A stretch of 64,000 nucleotides of DNA from Nonomuraea jabiensis (GTDB taxonomy: Bacteria > Actinomycetota > Actinomycetes > Streptosporangiales > Streptosporangiaceae), in the NCBI RefSeq assembly GCF_014204795.1, contig NZ_JACHMB010000001.1:7018501-7082500 (forward strand). Direction: 5' to 3'. A model generated the notes under the pieces. It was not told where the DNA came from and ran no database searches. It was given only the letters and a program-made list of their open reading frames with translations. Position numbers and translations under genes: made by a program. Of the stretch, positions 59,582 to 64,000 are shown in pieces; within the stretch, counting starts at the first letter, position 1, and each line of letters opens with the position of its first letter.

Positions 59582-60741
59582 GTCGCCACCTTCGCGCGGA
59601 CGGGCAGTTCCGCCCGCACCTCGAAGCCGCCGCCGGGCCGGTCGCCCGCGACCAGGGTGCCGCCCACGGCGCGGGCGCGCTCGGCGAGCGAGCTCAGGCC
59701 GAACCCGCCACGCCCCTCGCGGTCGCGGCCCCTGCCGTCGTCGGCGACCGCCAGGACGACGGCCTCGCCGGAGAAGGTGAGCGTGCCGTCGACGTGGCGG
59801 GCCCCGGCGTGCCGGACGGCGTTGGTGAGCCCCTCCTGCAGCACGCGGTAGAGCACCAGCTCCACGTCGGGCTCCAGGGGCACCTCGCCGCCCAGCACCT
59901 CGAAGGACACCGCCAGCCCCGTGCCGTCGAACGACGCCGCCAGCCGCTGCAGCGCGGCGCTGCCGACGCGGCCTTCGAGCGCGAGCGGGCGCAGCGCGCG
60001 CACCCACCGGCGGGCGTCGGCCAGCGCCTCCACGGTCAGCTCCTTGGCCTGGCGCACCTCGTCCCAGGCGGCCTCGGGGCGGCGCGAGCGGAACCGCTCG
60101 GCGTTCTCCAGGCTCAGCTTGATCACCGTCAGGTGGTGGCCGATGGAGTCGTGCATCTCGGCGCCCATCCGCGCCCGCTCCTGGGCGACCGTCAGCTCCC
60201 TGACCCGGGCCAGCAGCCGCTGCGCCTCCTCCCGCCTGCGCCGCGCCTCCAGCACGGCCGACGTCATGCCCAGCACGAACGCGGCGAAGACGATGACGAG
60301 CACGGTCTGCACGGTGGCCTCGCCCAGGCCACGGCCGGAGCTCACCGCGGTCATGACGAAGAGCGCGCCCGTCAGGCAGCCGACGATGACGGCCGCGGCC
60401 CGCATGCCGTGGACGAACGCCACGTTGGCGATCGCCAGCAGCGTCAGCAACTGGTGGATCTCGGCCGAGCCGGTGAAGCCCAGCGCGAACGTCGCCAGCA
60501 GGAACGCCACCGGCAGGAGCCGCCGCCAGCCTTCGCAGCGCCGCCAGGGCAGCAGCAGCCAGAGCACGGCCACGAGCGCGAGGTTGACGCCGAAGGGCAC
60601 GGCCCAGGGCGGCGTCGAGGGCTCGGACGCGTACGCGACGGCCCCGGTGGCGGCGAGCACCACCCAGAACACGACGGTGAACAGGACGGGCCGGTCGGGG
60701 ACGCGCAGCCGGGCCAGGGGACGCTGCATGGGTTCGACCAT
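59578..60741 (-). CDS. Sensor histidine kinase (HisKA_3 type)
   Basis: A 387-residue kinase: five or six membrane helices (about residues 15-165), a coiled coil, the dimerisation/phospho-acceptor helix ERARMGAEMHDSIGHHL (His near 198), and an HATPase domain with EGLTNAVRHA, DDGRGRDREG and GFGLSSLAERA. This is the NarX/DesK-like class that pairs with NarL regulators. The signal is likely sensed in the membrane. The C-terminus, VRAKVAT, is the part copied into the downstream mini-ORFs. ATG 60741; a second ATG at 60729 is possible. Confidence 0.93.
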   Translation of the reverse strand: MVEPMQRPLARLRVPDRPVLFTVVFWVVLAATGAVAYASEPSTPPWAVPFGVNLALVAVLWLLLPWRRCEGWRRLLPVAFLLATFALGFTGSAEIHQLLTLLAIANVAFVHGMRAAAVIVGCLTGALFVMTAVSSGRGLGEATVQTVLVIVFAAFVLGMTSAVLEARRRREEAQRLLARVRELTVAQERARMGAEMHDSIGHHLTVIKLSLENAERFRSRRPEAAWDEVRQAKELTVEALADARRWVRALRPLALEGRVGSAALQRLAASFDGTGLAVSFEVLGGEVPLEPDVELVLYRVLQEGLTNAVRHAGARHVDGTLTFSGEAVVLAVADDGRGRDREGRGGFGLSSLAERARAVGGTLVAGDRPGGGFEVRAELPVRAKVAT

Positions 60742-60853
60742 AGTTTCCCGCGAGGGCGTTGTGATCCTCCTTGAGGACCCATGACGAAGGTCATGGCGGG
60801 TTCAGACCGCGGGCCGATGCGCGGCCGTCGCGGGCTTCCTAGCGTGGCTGTCC

Positions 60854-61693
60854 ATGAAAGCCACTCATCCCGTCTGGGCCGTGCTGATCACCGTCGTCGC
60901 GATGTTCGCGATGGTGCTCGGCGGCTTCCTGCCCGCGACGCTGCTCTTCGACCCGGGCGACCCCCTCTATCAGCCGGTGGGGGTGGCCGGGATCACGCTG
61001 GCCTCGCTCGGCATCGTCTACCTGATCCGCCGCTTCCTCGGCCGCCGGTCGTGGCGGGGCGTCGGGCTCACGAGGACCTGGCGGGCCGCGCCGCACCTGC
61101 TCACGGGCCTCCTGGCGGGCGCGGTCGCGGTGACCGCCGCCAACGCGCTGTCGGTGGCCCTCGGCGTGGCCACCCTGAGGCCGTGGTGGGACGTGGTGGG
61201 CCCCGCGCTCCCCTATGTCTTGCTCAACGTAGGCATAGCGCTGCTGGGGCAGGCCTTCCCCGAGGAGCTGCTGTGGCGCGGGCACCTGTACGACACGCTG
61301 TCGGGCCGGCTGTCCCCGAGGGCCGTGCTGATCGTGGTGTCCGTGTGCTTCGGCGCGCTGCACATCATCTCCAACAGCCCGGCGGACACGCCCGCCGAAC
61401 GCCTGCTCTACGTGCTCCAGGCGATCGCCCTCGGCTTCGCCTGCGCGGCGGCGCGGGCGCGCACCGGGACGGTGTGGATGGCGGTCGGCGTGCACACCGG
61501 CCTCCACACCGGCAACATCGTGCTCCCGACCCAGGACATCCAGTACGGCGTCCAGCTCGTCATCCTGACCTGCACGCTCACACTCACCGGCCTGCTCCTC
61601 CTGGCCAGGCGGAGCGGCGGCCACGCCGAATCCCTGAGCGGGGGTGATCCGACGAGCGTTCGCGTCCCGGGTGGGCAACCCTCGCCGTCGTAG
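60854..61693 (+). CDS. CPBP-family intramembrane metalloprotease
   Basis: A 279-residue membrane protein with about eight helices. The Abi/CAAX-protease motif EELLWRG (EExxxR, near residue 136) and the downstream FGALH and GVHTGLHTGN histidines are intact. Relatives cleave prenylated or small membrane peptides, or protect against bacteriocins. It diverges from the histidine kinase across 112 bp, so the two-component system may control it. Confidence 0.88.
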   Translation: MKATHPVWAVLITVVAMFAMVLGGFLPATLLFDPGDPLYQPVGVAGITLASLGIVYLIRRFLGRRSWRGVGLTRTWRAAPHLLTGLLAGAVAVTAANALSVALGVATLRPWWDVVGPALPYVLLNVGIALLGQAFPEELLWRGHLYDTLSGRLSPRAVLIVVSVCFGALHIISNSPADTPAERLLYVLQAIALGFACAAARARTGTVWMAVGVHTGLHTGNIVLPTQDIQYGVQLVILTCTLTLTGLLLLARRSGGHAESLSGGDPTSVRVPGGQPSPS

Positions 61694-61722
61694 CGCCGCG
61701 GCCGGTGAGGCAGGATCCAAGG

Positions 61723-63093
61723 GTGAGCGAACTGCACTACGCGACCGCGACCGAGCTGGCGCGCCTGATCAGGGCCAGGCAGGTGAGCGCCGTCGAGGTC
61801 GTCCAAGCCCACCTCGACCGCATCGAGCAGGTCAACCCGCGCGTCAACGCCATCGTGACCCTGGTCGCCGAGCAGGCGCTCGACGCGGCCAAGGCGGCGG
61901 ACGCGCGCGAGCCCGCCGGTCCGCTGCACGGCCTGCCCGTCGCGCACAAGGACCTCGTCGACACGGCCGGCATCCGCACCACGTACGGATCGCCGCTCTT
62001 CGCCGGTAACGTCCCGGCCCAGGACGACCTGATCGTCCGGCGGCTGCGCGCCGCCGGGGCCATCACCGTGGGCAAGACCAACACGCCGGAGTTCGGCACC
62101 GGCTCCCACACCGTCAACGAGGTGTTCGGCGCCACCAGAAACCCCTACGACCTGTCCAGGTCGGCCGGAGGCAGCAGCGGGGGCGCCGCCGCGGCACTGG
62201 CCACCGGCATGGTCCCGCTGGCCGACGGGTCCGACATGGGCGGCTCGCTGCGCAACCCCGCCTCCTTCTGCAACGTCGTCGGCCTGCGCCCCACCCCTGG
62301 CCGCGTCCCCGACCCGTCCGACACCAACGCCTGGTACACGCTGTCCGTGCAGGGGCCGATGGCCAGGACGGTCGAGGACGTCACGCTGATGTTCGGGGCG
62401 ATCGCCGGGTTCGACCGGCGCTCCCCGTACTCGATCAAGGAGGTCTTCGCCCCCGAGCCGGAGGAGGGCGTGCGGGGGCTGCGCGTGGCGTGGAGCCCGG
62501 ACCTGGGCGGCCTGCCGGTGGACCCGGCGACGGCGGAGGTCACCGCGACGGCGCCGCCGGTGTTCGAGCGGCTGGGGGCCCAGGTCGAGCAGGTCGAGCT
62601 GGACCTGTCGGAGGCCGAGGACGCGTTCCGGACCTACCGGGCGTGGAACTACGCGCTGTCCTTCGGCGACCTGACCGGGCTCGGCCCCAACACGGCGTGG
62701 AACGTCGAGCAGGGCCGCAAGGTCACCGGCGCCGACCTGGCCCGGGCCGAGCAGGGCCGCAGCCGCCTCTACCAGCGGATGGCCGCGTTCTTCGACACCT
62801 ACGACGTGCTGATCGCGCCCGTCAGCCAGGTGCCGCCGTTCCCGGTCGAGCAGCCGCACGTCACCGAGATCAACGGGGAGCCGATGCCCGACTACCTCGC
62901 CTGGATGCGCTCGGCGTACTGGATCAGCGTGCTGCACGCGCCGGCCGCGTCCGTGCCGGCCGGGTTCACGGCGGACGGGCTTCCGGTGGGGGTGCAGATC
63001 GTGGGCCGGCCGTTCGAGGACGCCAGGGTCCTGCGCGTGGCCCGCGCGTTCGAGCAGGCCACCCGCCACGGCGAGCGCCGCCCGCCGCTGTAG
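61723..63093 (+). CDS. Amidase-signature hydrolase
   Basis: A 456-residue amidase. The Ser-cisSer-Lys triad is visible: Lys in VAHKDLVDTAG (near 76), cis-Ser in AGGSSGGAAAA (near 151) and nucleophile Ser in GSDMGGSLRNP (near 175). It hydrolyses an amide of unknown kind. No GatB or GatC neighbour is present, so it is probably not the glutaminyl-tRNA amidotransferase subunit. GTG 61723 is chosen; GTG 61705 is an in-frame alternative. Confidence 0.9.
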   Translation: MSELHYATATELARLIRARQVSAVEVVQAHLDRIEQVNPRVNAIVTLVAEQALDAAKAADAREPAGPLHGLPVAHKDLVDTAGIRTTYGSPLFAGNVPAQDDLIVRRLRAAGAITVGKTNTPEFGTGSHTVNEVFGATRNPYDLSRSAGGSSGGAAAALATGMVPLADGSDMGGSLRNPASFCNVVGLRPTPGRVPDPSDTNAWYTLSVQGPMARTVEDVTLMFGAIAGFDRRSPYSIKEVFAPEPEEGVRGLRVAWSPDLGGLPVDPATAEVTATAPPVFERLGAQVEQVELDLSEAEDAFRTYRAWNYALSFGDLTGLGPNTAWNVEQGRKVTGADLARAEQGRSRLYQRMAAFFDTYDVLIAPVSQVPPFPVEQPHVTEINGEPMPDYLAWMRSAYWISVLHAPAASVPAGFTADGLPVGVQIVGRPFEDARVLRVARAFEQATRHGERRPPL

Positions 63094-63235
63094 CCGCCGC
63101 ACGGGCGGGTCAGAGGGGCTCGGGCAAGGGCCGCCGTACGGGCAGGTGAGAGAGGGGCGGGCGGGTCGCCGCGCGGGCGGGTCAAGGGGTTCGGGCGGGT
63201 CAGAGGGGTTCGGGCGGGTCGCCGTACGGGTGGCG
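63094..63235. repeat. Degenerate CGGGCGGGTCAGAGGGG repeats
   Basis: The gap between the amidase and the leftward gene, running into that gene's last codons, contains four or five imperfect copies of a G-rich motif near CGGGCGGGTCAGAGGGG plus GCCGCCGTACGGG-like pieces. No hairpin terminator is clear. Confidence 0.55.
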
Positions 63236-63721
63236 CAGCGGCGACTCGCGATAGCCGTGCATGCCCTCCAGGAACCCGAACAGCCCCACCGCCAGCAGCG
63301 GCCAGGACACCAGCACGCCGGAGGCCGTCAGCTTCAGCGCGCCCGGGACGACCTTCACCCCGGGCATGGCGGCGGCCTCGACCACGACCGCCCCGATCGT
63401 GAACGTGGACCCGACCCACAGCGTCAGCATCGCCCCCAGGATGCCGCCGGCGCAGAGCCCGAGCAGCACCGGCAGCATCCACCGGCGCGCCGCGAACCAC
63501 GCGACCCCGCCGCACAGCAGCCCCAGCCCGCCGGTGATCACCGCGAACCACCCGTCGGCCGCGATCAGCGCCTGAGTGGACGGGTCGGCCAGCACCGTCC
63601 CCTGATCGGTGACCTGGTACGGCGCCCGTGGCGTGATCCCTGACCAGACGAGTCCGGCAGCCGCTCCGAGAGTGGCAAGTGCGAGGACAGTTACCGCGAA
63701 AGCGCGCACTTCCCTCGTCAC
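63200..63721 (-). CDS. Small membrane protein, possibly DUF2567
   Basis: A 173-residue protein with four membrane helices (about 7-27, 58-78, 85-105 and 140-160) and a short outer loop containing APYQVTDQGTVLADPSTQALI. The pattern resembles DUF2567 proteins of actinobacteria, but this is only a tentative match and no function is known. GTG 63721 has GGGGGAG 5 nt upstream. The open frame upstream of it overlaps the divergent murA-like gene and is not coding. Confidence 0.7.
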   Translation of the reverse strand: MTREVRAFAVTVLALATLGAAAGLVWSGITPRAPYQVTDQGTVLADPSTQALIAADGWFAVITGGLGLLCGGVAWFAARRWMLPVLLGLCAGGILGAMLTLWVGSTFTIGAVVVEAAAMPGVKVVPGALKLTASGVLVSWPLLAVGLFGFLEGMHGYRESPLRHPYGDPPEPL

Positions 63722-63771
63722 GCCACTCCCCCTTACATGTGTGTCCGAATCAGCTCGATGGTATCCCCCGG

Positions 63772-63777
63772 CTAGGC
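63772..63777 (+). promoter_or_regulatory. Candidate -10 of the murA-like gene
   Basis: TAGGCT, 7 nt before the GTG at 63785, with no ribosome site; the transcript would be leaderless. Confidence 0.35.
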
Positions 63778-63784
63778 TCGCTTC

Positions 63785-64000
63785 GTGATTGCAGAAGAGG
63801 TCTGGTTGATAGAACCCTCCGGCCCGCTCCGGGGGGACGTCGAAGTACGCGGCTCCAAGAACGGAGTCTCCAAGCACATGGTCGCCGCCATGCTGGGTGG
63901 CGGGGAGAGCAGTATCCACAACGCCCCCGAGGTGGGCGAGGTGGAGATCACCGCCGCCATGCTGCGCGCGCTCGGCATCCATGTCGAGATCTCCCGCACG
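63785..64000 (+). CDS. UDP-GlcNAc 1-carboxyvinyltransferase paralogue (N-terminal part)
   Basis: The first 72 residues are visible before the window edge. The segment DVEVRGSKNGVSKHMVAAML matches the MurA (EPSP-synthase fold) N-terminus with the catalytic Lys-Asn pair, followed by APEVGEVEITAAMLRALGI. Gly replaces the usual Ala after Lys-Asn. The start VIAEEVWLIEPSG is typical of a second MurA-like protein of streptomycetes. Whether the active-site Cys/Asp is present lies outside the window. Confidence 0.8.
   Translation, partial: MIAEEVWLIEPSGPLRGDVEVRGSKNGVSKHMVAAMLGGGESSIHNAPEVGEVEITAAMLRALGIHVEISRT

Overview
This 64 kb window comes from a high-G+C actinomycete chromosome, most likely a Streptosporangiaceae-type (Nonomuraea-like) organism. 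That placement is inferred from strong G/C third-position bias, GTG/TTG starts, leaderless promoters, an F420-dependent oxidoreductase, a DAP-type murE, and a division and cell-wall (dcw) cluster laid out as in streptomycetes. No species can be named from sequence alone. No tRNA, rRNA, CRISPR array or insertion sequence was seen.

Layout. 1-7.7 kb: a partial phosphatase-family membrane protein, an LLM oxidoreductase, a DAACS symporter preceded by an actinobacterial cysteine-type leader peptide, a membrane-anchored pseudokinase, then pepP-efp-nusB. 7.7-15.4 kb: a methyltransferase, dinB with a LexA box, a DUF3040 protein, and a leftward moxR-DUF58-transglutaminase operon. 15.7-38 kb: the dcw cluster mraZ-rsmH-ftsL-ftsI-murE-murF-mraY-murD-ftsW-murG-murC-ftsQ-ftsZ-yggS-sepF-yggT-divIVA. 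It has a textbook four-box MraZ operator and almost continuous stop/start overlaps, and it ends in a large unrecognised membrane protein with two His/Cys zinc-like modules. 38-43.8 kb: ileS (leftward, T-box controlled), a DksA-like protein, lspA and an rluD-like gene. 43.8-50.6 kb: a tight leftward six-gene unit that interleaves three Ser/Thr kinases with an AraC regulator and the AzlC/AzlD amino-acid exporter. 50.7-58 kb: a degenerate DAHP-synthase/chorismate-mutase fusion behind an attenuator-like leader, an SGNH hydrolase, an amino-acid permease and dnaE. 58-64 kb: two tandem-repeat arrays, a two-component system whose kinase/regulator junction is tandemly repeated, a CPBP protease, an amidase, a small membrane protein and the start of a murA paralogue.

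The dcw genes make lipid-linked peptidoglycan precursors (murE, F, D, C, mraY, murG), polymerise them at the septum (ftsW, ftsI) and build the ring (ftsZ, sepF, ftsQ, ftsL), with polar growth guided by divIVA. A recurring oddity is short-period tandem repeats inside these normally conserved proteins: FtsL, FtsI, MurF, the FtsZ linker and the protein next to divIVA.

The most unusual items are: (i) three 15-codon mini-ORFs chained by 4-nt stop/start overlaps between histidine kinase and response regulator; (ii) the kinase-kinase-AraC-AzlC-AzlD-kinase operon; (iii) a roughly 130-residue repeat insertion in MurF; (iv) the twin His/Cys membrane protein beside divIVA; (v) an IleRS with a swapped GxHH signature; (vi) leader/attenuator elements for sulfur and aromatic metabolism.
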